Below are positions 1 through 8,605 of a stretch of DNA of 64,000 nt, in pieces (position 1 is the first letter of the stretch; each line of letters begins with the position of its first letter). This DNA comes from Chloroflexota bacterium. GTDB taxonomy: Bacteria > Chloroflexota > Dehalococcoidia > Lucifugimonadales > JADFKI01. The translations under genes were made by a program, and so were the position numbers. The notes under the pieces were generated by a model. The model saw nothing but the letters and a program-made list of their open reading frames with translations, was not told the origin of the DNA and did not search any database. The DNA lies in contig VXNZ01000023.1 in the NCBI GenBank assembly GCA_009840355.1, positions 62,001 through 126,000 on the forward strand, written 5' to 3'.

Positions 1-870
1 GAAGGTAGGCTCAAGATCGAAGTCGGCGCTATGCCCGCCATGCTGGGCATGGCGAATCTCGTTGCCATCGGACTTCTCAGCCTCGAAGCCGTCAACATTC
101 TGGACGCGGACAGCCGCAGGTGGGATTCGCTCCTCGACCTGATAGAGCGGCTCGACCGCCTCGGAAACGGAGCGACCGTGGCGATTACGGCGCTGTGGGC
201 GATATACGGCGCTGCAGTGGCGGGCGTCGGCTTACTCAGGCGTTACGAGCCTGCGCGCTGGGCGGGCGTCGCCCTGCTCGCTCTGGCAGTCTGGAAGCTC
301 ATCACCTACGACTCGGTCAACGTCTATATCGACCCGCAGGACTTCACGCCCGTACTCAACATCCGCTTCCTCTGCTTCGCGCTCGTACTCGGTCTGCTCT
401 CCGCGCTCGCCGTCCGGTTCGGGCGCAGCAGGTCCGACCTAGGCGAAAACGAGAATATCCTCTTTCTGGGCGTACTGATAGCCGCCAACGCCGTCGCCCT
501 TTGGATGCTCAGCCAAGAGGTCTATTACTACTTCGACAGCCTGGGCATCCGCAACGGCGCAGACTACGAGGACGCGATGCACCTCACTCTGACCGTACTC
601 TGGGCGCTTTACGCGATGGCAGTAATCGGCGCGGGCATTGCCAGCGGACATAGCCGCGTAAGGCTTGCGGGGATAGCCCTGCTTGCAGTCCCGGTCGCCA
701 AGCTCTTCGTCTTCGACGTCTTCCTGCTGGAAATGGCATTCAGGGTCGTCGCATTCATCACGCTCGGCTGCCTGCTGCTCGGCATGGGCCTGGTGTACCA
801 GCGATACAGCCTCGTCGTGCGAGGCTTCCTGTTCGGCTCACGCTCCGAAGCCATCGCGCAGGACGACTAG
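1..870 (+). CDS. DUF2339-type polytopic membrane protein, 3' part
   Basis: The frame is open from base 1, ten codons before the first Met at 31, so the gene starts outside the window and only its C-terminal part (about 289 codons) is present. The protein is a run of hydrophobic segments separated by short charged loops, consistent with about eight membrane helices. The C-terminal stretch KLFVFDVF, followed by GCLLLGMGLVYQRY, is the pattern I associate with DUF2339 predicted membrane proteins. Their function is unknown. It converges on the acyl-CoA ligase gene with only 13 bp between the stops. The family call rests on the C-terminal pattern and topology, with no catalytic motif to support it. 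Confidence 0.7.
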   Translation, partial: EGRLKIEVGAMPAMLGMANLVAIGLLSLEAVNILDADSRRWDSLLDLIERLDRLGNGATVAITALWAIYGAAVAGVGLLRRYEPARWAGVALLALAVWKLITYDSVNVYIDPQDFTPVLNIRFLCFALVLGLLSALAVRFGRSRSDLGENENILFLGVLIAANAVALWMLSQEVYYYFDSLGIRNGADYEDAMHLTLTVLWALYAMAVIGAGIASGHSRVRLAGIALLAVPVAKLFVFDVFLLEMAFRVVAFITLGCLLLGMGLVYQRYSLVVRGFLFGSRSEAIAQDD

Positions 871-883
871 CATTCTCCTGTTC

Positions 884-2449
884 CTACTCCACCACTACGG
901 GATAGCTATACTCTTCCTTCAGGATCCGCTTCAGCACCTTCCCCATCTGGTTGCGCGGCAGTTCTTGGCAGAACACCACTGACTCCGGCTTCTTGAAACT
1001 GGCTAGGCGCTGCCGGCAGTATTCGGAAATATCATCCTCGCTTGCCTGCTCGCCGTCCTTTAGCACGACCAGCGCGCGCACCCGCTCGCCCCAGTCTAGG
1101 TCGGGGACGCCGATTATCGCCGCCTCTTCTACCGCTTCGTGAGACAGTATTACCTGCTCTACCTCTTCGGGCGATACCATCTCGCCGCCGCGCTTGATGA
1201 AGTCCTTCGCGCGTCCCGCCAAGTAGATGTAGCCGTCTTCGTCCTGATAGCCCAAGTCACCCGTGAACAGCCATCCGCCGCGTATCGTCTCCGCAGTCGC
1301 GTCTTCCTGATTCCAGTATCCCTTCATCAGCCGCGCGCCGCGCGCCGCAATCTCGCCCGTCTCGCCCAGAGCGGCAGGTTCGCCGTCCTCGTCGAAAATC
1401 CGCACATCCACATCTTCCAGCGGCTTGCCGATAGAACCCAGATGCTTCAGCTTCCGCTCAATCTCCTCTTCGTCGCCTTCCAGCACATGGTCGTCAGGTG
1501 GCAGCATTGTGATAGTCGCCGCCGTCTCCGTCTGCCCGAATGCGTTGATGAACGAAGTCCCGGGGAACTCCTTGATCGCCTGCCGTATCACAGGCACGGG
1601 CATCGGGGCTGCGCCGTAAGTTATCACCTCGAGGCTGCTCAGGTCGTGCGCGTGAAACTCCGGATGATCCATCAGCATCTTCAGCATCGTGGGCACCATC
1701 ATCGCGCGGTTGACGCTCTCTCGCTCCACCAGTTCCATCCACTGCTTCGCCTCGAACTGCCTCTGTATAATCAGCGTGCGCCCCGCGAATATAGCCGCCA
1801 TCACCGACTGCACCCCAGCGATATGATACAGCGGCACAGTCAGGATATTGCTCGTCTCTTCAACAGGGTCAGCCGGCGTTACGGTAGCCAGGATGTACGA
1901 TGCAAAACTGTCGTGTGATAGCATCACGCCCTTTGGGAAACTCGTCGTCCCCGATGTGAACAGAATCATCGTCAGGTCGTCGTCGTCGTCTTCCGGCACA
2001 CGCTCGTACTCGTCCCCATTCTCTATCAGAGAATCGTAGCTGTGCCAGCCCTCTACATCATCCTCCAGCGTAACGAAATGATCCAGCGACTCCACATTGT
2101 CGGCGCACTCTTTGACCAGCCTCACATAACGCCCTCCGACGAATATCACCTTCGGCGCGGCGTCGTTCAGCATGTGCGTTAGCTCGTCCGCCCGGGTGCG
2201 GTAGTTGATTGGCACGAACACCGCATCCAGCCTCGCCGTGGCGAAATACGCTTCGATATATTGGTTGCAGTTCACCTGTAGCATCGCCACACGGTCGCCA
2301 GCGCCCACTCCCAGCTCCGCCAGCGAGTTCGACAGACGATTTACCCGAATCTCCAGTTCCGCGTAGCTGATACGCCTGCCCTCGAATATCATCGCCGGTC
2401 TGTCAGGCACGATAGCCGTCGCAATTGTCAGAAACCCCGTGGTATTCAT
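884..2449 (-). CDS. Class I adenylate-forming acyl-CoA synthetase/ligase
   Basis: This 521-residue cytosolic enzyme would activate a carboxylic acid with ATP to an acyl-AMP and then transfer it to CoA. Family motifs are in order: the P-loop-like FTSGTTSFPKGVMLSH near residue 165, YGAAPMP, GQTETAATITMLPP, the hinge region GWLFTGDLGYQDEDGYIYLAGR with KDFIKRGGE, and the C-terminal PRNQMGKVLKR carrying the catalytic lysine. Length is normal for the family. The ATG at 2449 is preceded by a purine-rich GGGGGAA stretch. Substrate cannot be read from sequence. A medium- or long-chain fatty acid or an aromatic acid would suit the enoyl-CoA hydratases and CoA-transferases elsewhere in the window. It is transcribed alone. 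Confidence 0.93.
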   Translation of the reverse strand: MNTTGFLTIATAIVPDRPAMIFEGRRISYAELEIRVNRLSNSLAELGVGAGDRVAMLQVNCNQYIEAYFATARLDAVFVPINYRTRADELTHMLNDAAPKVIFVGGRYVRLVKECADNVESLDHFVTLEDDVEGWHSYDSLIENGDEYERVPEDDDDDLTMILFTSGTTSFPKGVMLSHDSFASYILATVTPADPVEETSNILTVPLYHIAGVQSVMAAIFAGRTLIIQRQFEAKQWMELVERESVNRAMMVPTMLKMLMDHPEFHAHDLSSLEVITYGAAPMPVPVIRQAIKEFPGTSFINAFGQTETAATITMLPPDDHVLEGDEEEIERKLKHLGSIGKPLEDVDVRIFDEDGEPAALGETGEIAARGARLMKGYWNQEDATAETIRGGWLFTGDLGYQDEDGYIYLAGRAKDFIKRGGEMVSPEEVEQVILSHEAVEEAAIIGVPDLDWGERVRALVVLKDGEQASEDDISEYCRQRLASFKKPESVVFCQELPRNQMGKVLKRILKEEYSYPVVVE

Positions 2450-2476
2450 TATTCCCCCGTACCTTCATTCTTCGTC

Positions 2477-2496
2477 ATTCCTGTCTTCGCAGGAAT
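2477..2496. repeat. Short REP-like palindrome ATTCCTG...CAGGAAT
   Basis: Two 7-bp arms, ATTCCTG (2477-2483) and CAGGAAT (2490-2496), surround a 6-base loop in the 262-bp spacer between the acyl-CoA ligase and the DUF4258 gene. The same stem is seen inside the MITE-like element at 30895-31009, and a C/G variant occurs at 19403-19423. The rest of the 2450-2711 spacer holds no gene I can support. Confidence 0.5.
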
Positions 2497-2711
2497 ACGC
2501 GCGCAGCGGCAAGCGCCGACTACACTTTTGACTGTAACGATAATGTAAATTGCGCCAAGAAATGTTATCACATTGGCGCGTATTTAGTCAGGGCGATGCC
2601 CTATCGCAACTGTTTCTTCGTCAGCGCAGAGCCCTCTCTCCCGAGTATAGGCTAAGGAGGAAGTGAAGCGGCGAATTGGTATGATAATTGTTGACCTGCT
2701 AGTATTGGCAT

Positions 2712-2975
2712 GTGGAATTTGAAATAACGGAACACGCCAGAGACGAATTAGCGCGCAGGTCGATTCCCATCGCGTTGCTTAGCGAAGTCCTACATTCCCC
2801 GCAACAGGTTGTTCCTACCTACGGAGACAGGGTAGTGTATCAATCTCAAGTGGTCTTCGGGAACGGCAAAACATACTTGCTGAGGCTCATTGTAGATGAC
2901 AACGCTCAACCGGCAAGGATTGTAACGGTCTATAAGACGAGTAAGATAGGCAAGTATTGGAGTCACTCAGTATGA
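2712..2975 (+). CDS. DUF4258 family small protein (toxin-like member of a two-gene cassette)
   Basis: The 87-residue product begins at a GTG (2712). The overlapping ATG at 2710 terminates after four codons. It has the DUF4258 layout: an N-terminal ITEHARDELARRSI helix, a central GDRVVYQSQVVFGNGKTYLLRLIV strand region, and a C-terminal VTVYKTSKIGKYW. DUF4258 proteins are small RelE/BrnT-like folds that are often the upstream partner of a DUF2283 gene. A toxin role is proposed for this arrangement but is not established. The stop overlaps the start of the DUF2283 gene as ATGA, implying translational coupling. A decayed copy of the same pair lies at 8436-8689 on the other strand. Confidence 0.8.
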   Translation: MEFEITEHARDELARRSIPIALLSEVLHSPQQVVPTYGDRVVYQSQVVFGNGKTYLLRLIVDDNAQPARIVTVYKTSKIGKYWSHSV

Positions 2976-3169
2976 AAGTAACCTATGATACCTATACGGA
3001 TACGCTTCGCATAGTTCTCACCGACTCTGCCATCGACGAGAGTGACGAGGACAAGCCGGGCGTCATATTAGACTACGACGCGGCTGGCAATGTGGTGGGT
3101 ATGGAGATACTCGACGCTTCCATGCGGATGGAGATTCCTGATGCGGTGGAGTATGCGGTGGTTGGATAA
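2972..3169 (+). CDS. DUF2283 family small protein (antitoxin-like partner)
   Basis: I start the gene at the ATG at 2972, which overlaps the DUF4258 stop as ATGA, rather than the in-frame TTG at 2957. This gives a 65-residue acidic protein beginning MKVTYDTYTDTLRIVLTD, with a central GVILDYDAAGNVVGMEIL. That is the DUF2283 signature of a small antiparallel sheet with one Asp/Gly-rich turn. DUF2283 proteins are commonly encoded directly after DUF4258-like genes and are suspected antitoxins. The acidic composition and coupling fit that role, but no DNA-binding domain is visible. Confidence 0.82.
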   Translation: MKVTYDTYTDTLRIVLTDSAIDESDEDKPGVILDYDAAGNVVGMEILDASMRMEIPDAVEYAVVG

Positions 3170-3219
3170 TACAAAGCGGTTTAATGATTTGACTTGACGC
3201 TAAGCCTCGGAGGAGAGAC

Positions 3220-3768
3220 ATGGCACAGGAAATTGGCGACGGTAGAGTCAAGGCTTCCCTGGTGGTGCCTGTGCCCGAGTCCGAGGCACTTGTGGGACGC
3301 TTTCGATCAGAATATGATCCGGGAGCCAGAAGAGGCATGCCCGCACACATCGCAATCAACTATCCTTTCATTCCTGGTGTTACACCTTCTGCCGACACTC
3401 TCGACCGCCTGACGAAGGTGTTTGCCTCCACGCAGCCATTATCATTTACCCTCAACCATATCGCAAGATTTCCCAACGTCATATATCTGGCTCCTTCTCC
3501 CTCTACACCGTTTGAGCGATTGACCGCCCGGATTGCTCACGAGTTTCCCGAATCGCCACCTTATGGAGGGCAATACGACAGCGTGACTCCCCATCTCACA
3601 GTTGCGGATTCAAAGGATGGAGACCTGCCCGGGTCCGTCGAACGGGAGTTTTCGGAAGTGGCAGCAAAGTATCTCCCTCTGGAGGCGTTCGCAGACAGTG
3701 TGTGGCTGATGGACGATAGCACTGGGCGATGGGAGAAGCGCCTATCTTTCTCATTAGGAGGCATGTAA
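3220..3768 (+). CDS. 2H phosphoesterase / 2'-5' RNA ligase superfamily protein
   Basis: The start is the ATG at 3220, nine bases after the Shine-Dalgarno-like GGAGGAGA. The 182-residue protein carries the two His-x-Thr/Ser-like motifs that define 2H phosphoesterases. One is HIAI near residue 43, after the GMPA turn. The second is HLTV near residue 126. Relatives (LigT, CPDase, YjcG types) act on 2',3'-cyclic phosphates or 2'-5' linkages in RNA or nucleotides, in the cytosol. The first motif has Ile where Thr/Ser is typical, so activity is uncertain. The gene stands alone downstream of the DUF4258/DUF2283 pair. Confidence 0.75.
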   Translation: MAQEIGDGRVKASLVVPVPESEALVGRFRSEYDPGARRGMPAHIAINYPFIPGVTPSADTLDRLTKVFASTQPLSFTLNHIARFPNVIYLAPSPSTPFERLTARIAHEFPESPPYGGQYDSVTPHLTVADSKDGDLPGSVEREFSEVAAKYLPLEAFADSVWLMDDSTGRWEKRLSFSLGGM

Positions 3769-4014
3769 CCACCGCACGCAAGTATCGGGCAGAACTTTAT
3801 TCCGAGAAACCATCGCCGCAGAGCGTCTCACTTTTCACCAAAGGTATCCTCTAATACCTTCATTTGCCGGAATCGAAACACTGCAAGCGCCAGCGTGAGC
3901 CGTCGCCTGTCCATCACACAGAAGAGCAACGCCGAAGTGTCCAGCACAGGCATTACACATCCGTCTATTCGTCAATAGTCGGAGCATCAGGTTAACACCG
4001 CAAAGGACAAAACC

Positions 4015-4890
4015 ATGACCACCAAATCCACCACCATCCACGTCCTCGGCGCAGGCACTCCTACCCCAACGCCCACCCGCTTCGGCTCCGCGTTTGCGAT
4101 GCAGATTGGCGACGAGCAACTCATGGTGGACTGCGGTCCCGCCGCTACGCACAAGCTCGTCAAGGCGGGGCTTTGGCCTACGGACATCGACTACCTCTTC
4201 TTCACGCATCATCACTTCGACCACGACATCGACTATCCGTGCTTCTTGCTGTGTCGCTGGGACCAGAGCAACGGCACGGAGAACGACTTGCAAGTGTTTG
4301 GGCCGACGCTGACAGAGCGCGTCACGCGCGGCATTCTCGACGAGAACGAGGGCGTATTCGCGCACGACTGGAAGGCGCGCGTCGGGCATCCGCTGAGCCA
4401 GCGCATTCACCAAAATCGCGGTGGCACGCTGCCGCGCAGACCGCCGCATGTTAGTGCCACGGACATCGGGCCGGGCAAGGTATTCTCCGGCAGCGACTGG
4501 GAAGTTAGCGCCGCTCCCGCAGTGCATGTGCAGCCGTTCTTAGACTCGCTGGCGTACCGCATCGACACGCCGGCGGGCAGCGTGGTCTTCACCGGCGACA
4601 CGGAGCCATGCGACACCGTTACCGAGCTGTCGAAGGACGCGGACCTGATGCTGTGCATGTGCTGGGACAACCAAGAAGTCATGGATGCGGACGGTGAGGC
4701 ATTTGGTCAGACTGGCACGCTCGGCGCGGCGCGGATGGCGCAGGCGGCGGGCGTAAAGCAGCTGGCGCTCGTGCATATCGGACCCCATCTGTCGCAGCAC
4801 GGGCCCATGGAAAAGGGCATCGGCGATGTGCGCCGAATATACGACGGAGGCATCCTTTTCACCGACGAACTGCAATCGATTAGCCTGTGA
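4015..4890 (+). CDS. MBL-fold metallo-hydrolase (RNase Z-like subgroup)
   Basis: The ATG at 4015 follows an AAAGGA ribosome site. The 291-residue protein has the metallo-beta-lactamase fold motifs. They are an N-terminal strand with GAGTPTPTPTR, the metal-binding HHHFDHD (fits H-x-H-x-D-H) near residue 65, a GDTEPCD motif near residue 197 that supplies the bridging Asp, and a C-terminal LVHIGPH His. Together these give a dinuclear zinc site. The GTGTP-like opening and overall spacing resemble RNase Z/ElaC-like and arylsulfatase-type MBL proteins, but the long exosite insertion of true RNase Z is not apparent. Substrate is unknown. The preceding 246-bp spacer (3769-4014) shows nothing recognisable. 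Confidence 0.88.
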   Translation: MTTKSTTIHVLGAGTPTPTPTRFGSAFAMQIGDEQLMVDCGPAATHKLVKAGLWPTDIDYLFFTHHHFDHDIDYPCFLLCRWDQSNGTENDLQVFGPTLTERVTRGILDENEGVFAHDWKARVGHPLSQRIHQNRGGTLPRRPPHVSATDIGPGKVFSGSDWEVSAAPAVHVQPFLDSLAYRIDTPAGSVVFTGDTEPCDTVTELSKDADLMLCMCWDNQEVMDADGEAFGQTGTLGAARMAQAAGVKQLALVHIGPHLSQHGPMEKGIGDVRRIYDGGILFTDELQSISL

Positions 4891-4979
4891 TATGCTCGGT
4901 TGCGCTATCCCCTATAATGGGATGTCCAGTTATATGGCAATAACGCAGTTTGCGATGTACGACATAGGAAGGCGCGGCG

Positions 4980-5087
4980 ATGGATACGAATAAGGCGCTG
5001 AAGATACTGTCGGCACACCGGCAGGCGCTTGCAGATGAGTACGGATTAGACAGATACTTAGAAAGGATATATTCCCATGCGCCGTGA
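4980..5087 (+). pseudogene. Truncated N-terminus of a nucleotidyltransferase (MntA-like) gene
   Basis: A 35-codon frame starts at the ATG at 4980, after the GGAAGG at 4967, and reads LKILSAHRQALADEYG before stopping inside the start of the next gene. This is the typical first helix of an MNT-type nucleotidyltransferase, aligning with EILSILSLHRKELRKFG of the complete gene that follows. The catalytic GSxxR region expected next is missing. The simplest reading is a deletion remnant of a tandem MntA copy. A short translated leader is the alternative. Confidence 0.5.
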
Positions 5088-5373
5088 CGAAATCTTGAGT
5101 ATTCTGTCCCTCCATCGTAAAGAGCTGCGAAAGTTCGGCGTTACATCGATAGGCGTCATCGGTTCTGCCGCCAGGGACGAACTTGAACCGTATGAAGATT
5201 TGGAACTCATCGTCGATTTTGATCCCGATGAGCATGTTGGGCTATCCGGCTTCGTGCGTCTGGAGAGACACTTGTGTCAACTGTTCGACAGGACTGTTGT
5301 CTTGGGAATGCCCGACGCTCTGAAAAAATGGAACCGGCAGAGTTGGCTAGAGGATGCGGTGTATGCCGAGTGA
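5077..5373 (+). CDS. mntA: MntA-type minimal nucleotidyltransferase (antitoxin of HepT/MntA pair)
   Basis: The 98-residue protein starts at 5077 behind GAAAGGA. It is a minimal nucleotidyltransferase. In the characterised HepT/MntA system the MNT partner transfers AMP to a tyrosine of the HEPN toxin and so silences it. The motif GS-x10-D-x-D appears here as GSAARDELEPYEDLELIVDF (residues 29-48), with Gly29-Ser30 and Asp41 present. The second Asp is replaced by Glu43, so catalysis could be weakened. It overlaps the HEPN gene by 11 bp, the usual arrangement. A truncated copy lies directly upstream (4980-5087). Confidence 0.83.
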   Translation: MRRDEILSILSLHRKELRKFGVTSIGVIGSAARDELEPYEDLELIVDFDPDEHVGLSGFVRLERHLCQLFDRTVVLGMPDALKKWNRQSWLEDAVYAE

Positions 5374-5671
5374 CAGAACATGGCGACAGCGATTTCAGGA
5401 TATGCTTGACGCGGCCTATCGGATCCTAGCTTACACTGAAGGCATGACCTTTGAGCAGTTTGTTTCGGACAGACGAACGTTCGACGCAACGCTATACAAT
5501 ATTGCAGTCATAGGCGACGCAGCAAACAATGTGCCAGACGAGATACAGTCTTCGTTGCCGGAAGTTCCTTGGAGCGACCTTGTGGGCATCAGAATTGTGA
5601 TTGTCCACCGATACTTTCATATCAGCGGTCCGCTAATATGGGATGCCGCCACTCTCATACATCGCCGCTAA
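5363..5671 (+). CDS. hepT: HepT-like HEPN (DUF86) toxin
   Basis: I choose the ATG at 5363 (102 residues, MPSDRTWRQRF). An upstream in-frame ATG at 5354 would add three residues. The protein is a short all-helical DUF86/HEPN domain. Its family RNase motif R-x4-H is intact as RIVIVHRYF near the C-terminus, and the following Tyr is the residue modified by MntA in studied systems. HEPN toxins cleave RNA, including tRNA, in the cytosol. Together with mntA this forms a complete-looking toxin-antitoxin module in which the toxin motif is better preserved than the antitoxin catalytic motif. Confidence 0.86.
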   Translation: MPSDRTWRQRFQDMLDAAYRILAYTEGMTFEQFVSDRRTFDATLYNIAVIGDAANNVPDEIQSSLPEVPWSDLVGIRIVIVHRYFHISGPLIWDAATLIHRR

Positions 5672-5733
5672 TTCGCCGACTCCAAGATTACCTCCAATCC
5701 AACTAACCCCATAACCACCGCCCATCACGCACA

Positions 5734-7077
5734 TTGACCATCCTCAAAACCATCGCCGAGTGGCGACCGCGTGTACCGTTTTACTACGGCTGGCTTATCC
5801 TAGCCATGTCTGCTGTTGGCACTTATGCGGCGACGGGCGCTACGCAGCTTGTCATTGGCGGTGTACAGAACTTTATCTTTGAGGATATGGGCTGGGAGCG
5901 CAGCACGATAGCCTATGCCGTTACTGCGGGCACCTGGGTGTCGGGCTTGCTTACGCCGTTCGTGGGCAGGCTCGCGGATAGATACGGGCCGCGCGGGCTA
6001 ATGCCACTCGCGGCGTTCATCGCGGGCGGCTGCTTCTTCGCGCTTGCGGGCATACAAGCGGTCTGGCAGTTCTATATCGCGTACATCATCGCGCGCGCCA
6101 TCGCTAACCCGATGCTCGTAGGCGTAGTGCCTCGCACGACGGCGGTGAACTTCTTCAGCCGACGTCGCAATCTCGCGCTCGGCATATCCGCGATGGCGCG
6201 TCCGTTCGGCGGCGCGATAAACATCCAGATATTCTCGCTCATCGCCATCGCAACGAGCTGGCGCACAGCGTTCCAGGTGCACGGCGCAATATCGCTGCTC
6301 ATCGTCATCCCGCTGCTGCTCATAATGCGCCGCCGCCCGTCCGACATCGGCCTGCGACCCGACGGCGCGCCCGTAACACCGGCGCGGCGCAGAACCGGCG
6401 GCAATCAAAGCGCGAGTGAACCGAGCACGGCACGCAGTGAACCGGCACGCCGAGAATCCGATAGGCTTGACAACGATCCGCCCGAAGCGAACTGGCGCGC
6501 CGGGGAGGCGGCGCGAACTTCGGCGTTTTGGCTTATTGTGGCGGCGGAAGCGTTGGTCATCCTGATTTCGGGGACGATAAACTACCAGATAGTGCCGTAC
6601 TTGCGCGATGTAGGTATTTCGCCGGCGGTGGCTGCGGGCGCGCTTAGCGTCAGTTCGCTGATAGGGTCGTTGGGCAACCCGTTCTGGGGCTGGCTTGCGG
6701 ACATATTCTCGCCGCGCAGACTGGCGCTGCTCACGCTCTCAATATCCGGCGCGGCAGTCGCGCTGTTCGTCGTCGTACCAGAGGGCAGGCTCAGCGTCGG
6801 TGTCGTCGTGCTGTACGGCACGCTCGCCGGCGGGCTGAACATACTGGGGCACATGATGATAGCGCAGTACTTCGGCAGGTCGTCATTCGGCGCCATCACG
6901 GGCTTGATGGGACCATTCCAAACGGGCGCGCTCGGGCTTGGCCCCACGCTCGGCGCGCTGCTCTACCGCATCACCGGCGGATACCGCTCCATATACCTGT
7001 TCGGCGTGCTATCCTACATACTGGCGCTCGGCTGCATTCTAGCGGCGCGCCAACCCAATAAAAAAATCCTAGAATAA
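5734..7077 (+). CDS. MFS transporter, organic-anion permease type
   Basis: The 447-residue protein starts at a TTG (5734) with no clear ribosome site. A later start is possible, but PFYYGWLILAMSAVG would still have to be included. About twelve membrane segments form two halves, separated by a hydrophilic loop rich in Arg, Ser and Pro (about residues 215-265). The first loop holds GRLADRYGPRG, the MFS motif A. The opening FYYGWL is typical of the oxalate/formate antiporter-like MFS group that moves small carboxylates. A clear paralogue is at 40858-42165. It precedes an FAD-dependent oxidoreductase in the same direction, so it may import that enzyme's substrate. Confidence 0.88.
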   Translation: MTILKTIAEWRPRVPFYYGWLILAMSAVGTYAATGATQLVIGGVQNFIFEDMGWERSTIAYAVTAGTWVSGLLTPFVGRLADRYGPRGLMPLAAFIAGGCFFALAGIQAVWQFYIAYIIARAIANPMLVGVVPRTTAVNFFSRRRNLALGISAMARPFGGAINIQIFSLIAIATSWRTAFQVHGAISLLIVIPLLLIMRRRPSDIGLRPDGAPVTPARRRTGGNQSASEPSTARSEPARRESDRLDNDPPEANWRAGEAARTSAFWLIVAAEALVILISGTINYQIVPYLRDVGISPAVAAGALSVSSLIGSLGNPFWGWLADIFSPRRLALLTLSISGAAVALFVVVPEGRLSVGVVVLYGTLAGGLNILGHMMIAQYFGRSSFGAITGLMGPFQTGALGLGPTLGALLYRITGGYRSIYLFGVLSYILALGCILAARQPNKKILE

Positions 7078-7131
7078 ATCACCATCCTACCCATCCCGAC
7101 TATCGATGTAAGTTAATTCGGAGAAAGCAAA

Positions 7132-8235
7132 ATGACACATGTGGCGATAATCGGCGGCGGCGCGATGGGCTGCTCGGCGGCGTACTATCTGGCAAAGGCG
7201 GGCGTCCGCTCGACCATCATCGAAAGCGAGGGCATTGGCAGCCAAGCGTCCGGCTACAACGCGGGCGGGCTGAATCCGCTGACCGGCGAGGGCATCCCCG
7301 GACCGCTTGGCGAGATTGCCGCGACTTCGTTCGCCATGCACGCCGAACTTGCACAGACGCTTGAAGAAGAGTCTGGCGTCGAGTATCACCACAAGTCCAT
7401 CGCGTTCATAACCGTCGCGTTCGACGACTCGGACATACCGGGGATGCAGATGACGCACGACATATTCGAAGGCGCGGACGGCTTTAACGCGCACTGGATA
7501 GATGCGGCAGAATTGCGGCAACTCGAACCGCGCCTGAACCCGGATGCGAAGCGCGGGCTGTATGCTTATGGCAACGCAATCGTCAGCGGCTACGAGTTCA
7601 CGAACGCACTGGCGCGCGCCGCAGAGCGCATGGGCGCTACGATACGGCAAGCTACCGCGGTATCGCTGCGAACCGACGGCGAGCGCGTAACGGGCGTGGC
7701 GCTGGAAGACGGCGCGATTGACTGCGATGCGGTGCTGATAGCGTCGGGACCGTGGAGCGGCAAGGCGGAAGAATGGCTAGGCATCGACATTCCGATTGAG
7801 CCGTACAAGGGCGAGATTCTGCGCCTTCGCATAGACGGCGATATGCCGCCGTACGATTTCAGCGGCGGCGGCGCGAACCTGCACCTCCGCGCGGACGGGC
7901 TGCTGTGGGTAGGCGCGACCGAAGAGCGCAAGGGCTTCGACCGCGAGCCGAGCGAGTACGCGCGCAGCACGCTAATGCGCGGAGCGACGACGCTTATGCC
8001 ATGTTTGGAGTCTGCGGAGATAGCGCGGCACACGGCTTGCCTGCGTCCGCTGACACCGGACTGGCTACCGATAGTGGGCGCCGCGCCGGGCTGGGACAAC
8101 GCCTACCTCGCAACCGGCGCCGGCAAAAAAGGCATCCTGCTAGCGCCTGCGATAGGCAAAGCAACCGCCGACATAATCACCACCGTCGCGACGGATATGC
8201 CGGTGGGTGGGTTCGGGATAGAGCGCTTTGCGTAG
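7132..8235 (+). CDS. FAD-dependent oxidoreductase, DAO (sarcosine/glycine oxidase-like) family
   Basis: The 367-residue cytosolic flavoprotein starts at the ATG at 7132, after GGAGAAAG. The dinucleotide-binding motif VAIIGGGAMGCSAAYYLAKAG is at the extreme N-terminus, followed by ASGYNAGG, the FAD-contacting turn of the D-amino-acid oxidase group. A C-terminal LRPLTPDWLPIVGAAP and GAGKKGILLAPAIG complete the fold. Relatives oxidise amino acids or N-methylated amines to imines, passing electrons to oxygen or a quinone. The exact substrate is not deducible. It sits 54 bp after the MFS gene on the same strand. Confidence 0.9.
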   Translation: MTHVAIIGGGAMGCSAAYYLAKAGVRSTIIESEGIGSQASGYNAGGLNPLTGEGIPGPLGEIAATSFAMHAELAQTLEEESGVEYHHKSIAFITVAFDDSDIPGMQMTHDIFEGADGFNAHWIDAAELRQLEPRLNPDAKRGLYAYGNAIVSGYEFTNALARAAERMGATIRQATAVSLRTDGERVTGVALEDGAIDCDAVLIASGPWSGKAEEWLGIDIPIEPYKGEILRLRIDGDMPPYDFSGGGANLHLRADGLLWVGATEERKGFDREPSEYARSTLMRGATTLMPCLESAEIARHTACLRPLTPDWLPIVGAAPGWDNAYLATGAGKKGILLAPAIGKATADIITTVATDMPVGGFGIERFA

Positions 8236-8258
8236 AGGGGGACTTGCACGAATTTACA

Positions 8259-8386
8259 GGTATTCTCACTATGCAGTAATTTCGATTCGTCATTCCTGAG
8301 AAGCATGCCCCTACGAAGGCAGGGAGCAGGAATTCACACGATTGAGACCCTTATGCGTCACAATATCTCCCTATGGTGAGAATACC
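8259..8386. mobile_element. MITE-like element, GGTATTCTCAC termini (copy 1)
   Basis: This 128-bp non-coding block is bounded by GGTATTCTCAC (8259-8269) and its exact reverse complement GTGAGAATACC (8376-8386). The interior shares TTCGTCATTCCTG and TTGAGACCCTTA with a second copy at 30895-31009. No transposase is present. On both sides a short TTTACAGG occurs (8253-8260 and 8390-8397), which may be a target-site duplication or flanking similarity. Confidence 0.72.
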
Positions 8387-8435
8387 GATTTACAGGATGG
8401 ACAGGGTGCGAATGGCAATATGCGATGGAGGATGG

Positions 8436-8605
8436 TCATCTCCTAATCGCATATTCGACAGTTTCCGGAATTTCCATGCCCACGACATTGTCGCTGCCGT
8501 CGTAGTCCACCACCACGCCGGGCTTATCTTCATCGCTCTCGTTGACAGGGCATCGGTGAGGATTATTTGCATCGTATCTATGCGGGTGTCATAGGTTATT
8601 TTCAG
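8436..8605 (-). pseudogene. Frameshifted DUF2283 gene
   Basis: Reading the minus strand, the first part gives LKITYDTRIDTMQIILTDA. After a shift near 8535 another frame gives NESDEDKPGVVVDYD, then NVVGMEIPETVEYAI and a stop. Together they match the intact DUF2283 protein at 2972-3169 almost throughout. The start ATG is replaced by CTG, while the stop of the upstream DUF4258 remnant still overlaps it as CTGA. Frameshift and lost start indicate a dead copy. Confidence 0.8.

Noticed and set aside
4015-4890. Naming this MBL protein RNase Z
   Set aside because: The metal motifs fit the fold but the exosite arm typical of RNase Z is not visible, so only the superfamily is supported.
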